DNA of 6,178 nucleotides from Elusimicrobiota bacterium (GTDB lineage: Bacteria > Elusimicrobiota > Endomicrobiia > CG1-02-37-114 > JAHJSO01). Under the pieces are notes generated by a model. It was given only the letters and a program-made list of their open reading frames with translations, had not been told where the DNA came from and searched no databases. Location of the stretch: positions 1 to 6,178 of the forward strand of contig JAHJSO010000219.1 in assembly GCA_018830385.1 (NCBI GenBank), in the 5' to 3' direction. A program made the position numbers and the translations under genes. Each line of letters starts with the position of its first letter. The first letter of the stretch is position 1. Below are positions 6,066 through 6,178 of this stretch, one piece after another.

Positions 6066-6178
6066 ATGAAATTAAAATTCTCAAAAATGCAGGCGGCCGG
6101 TAACGATTTTATAATAATAGACAACAGAAACAAAAGGATAAAAACGGGCTACGGGAAACTCGCAAAAAAATTATGTGC
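6066..6178 (+). CDS. dapF: Diaminopimelate epimerase, N-terminal fragment
   Basis: The first 37 codons of a gene are cut off by the window edge. The encoded start, MKLKFSKMQAAGNDFIIIDNR, matches the DapF N-terminus (K-F-x-K-M-x-G-x-G-N-D-F-V-x-I-D), including the conserved Asn13 region that contacts substrate. DapF converts LL-diaminopimelate to the meso form, the substrate of LysA and a peptidoglycan cross-link residue. The catalytic cysteines lie further downstream and cannot be seen. The second glycine of the usual GxGND motif is kept (A-A-G-N-D), while the first position is Ala. It starts 22 bases after lysA with a modest ribosome site (AGGA at 6052-6055), so it belongs to the same operon. 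Confidence 0.9.
   Translation, partial: MKLKFSKMQAAGNDFIIIDNRNKRIKTGYGKLAKKLC

Overview
The window carries six protein genes, all on the + strand and tightly packed: argG, a TolC-family outer-membrane protein, an exported patatin-like phospholipase, an exported TPR protein, lysA, and the 5' end of dapF cut by the window edge. The organism is a diderm bacterium: there is a TolC-type outer-membrane protein, two other proteins with N-terminal signal sequences, and a meso-diaminopimelate/lysine branch. Moderate GC, heavy use of ATA (Ile) and AGG (Arg), and an arginine-to-lysine/DAP gene order suggest an uncultured lineage such as Planctomycetota or Omnitrophota. That placement is a low-confidence guess; nothing here fixes the phylum.

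Layout: argG (32-1228) has a good Shine-Dalgarno. A 93-base gap follows, in which I could not identify a convincing promoter or terminator. From 1322 onward the genes look like one transcription unit: the TolC-like gene and the patatin gene are 8 bases apart, the patatin and TPR genes overlap by 22 bases, the TPR gene and lysA share an ATGA stop/start, and dapF begins 22 bases after lysA. ArgG makes argininosuccinate from citrulline and aspartate; DapF and LysA complete the DAP and lysine pathway, also aspartate-derived. The three genes between them encode envelope proteins with no obvious metabolic link to either pathway.

The most unusual feature is in lysA. This otherwise intact, motif-complete diaminopimelate decarboxylase (469 residues) carries two in-frame, purine-rich, repetitive insertions at places where ordinary LysA proteins have short loops. 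One is a clean 15-bp minisatellite (5696-5806). The other is an irregular G-rich repeat (about 5054-5124) with two canonical G-quadruplex motifs. Both contain the same 9-base core, GCGGGCAGG, but read in different frames, so the shared unit is DNA rather than peptide. A weaker threefold 15-bp repeat lies in the linker after the TPR protein's signal peptide. A 14-bp near-perfect hairpin sits inside the TolC-like coding sequence. No RNA genes, CRISPR arrays, insertion sequences or complete novel defence system were seen.
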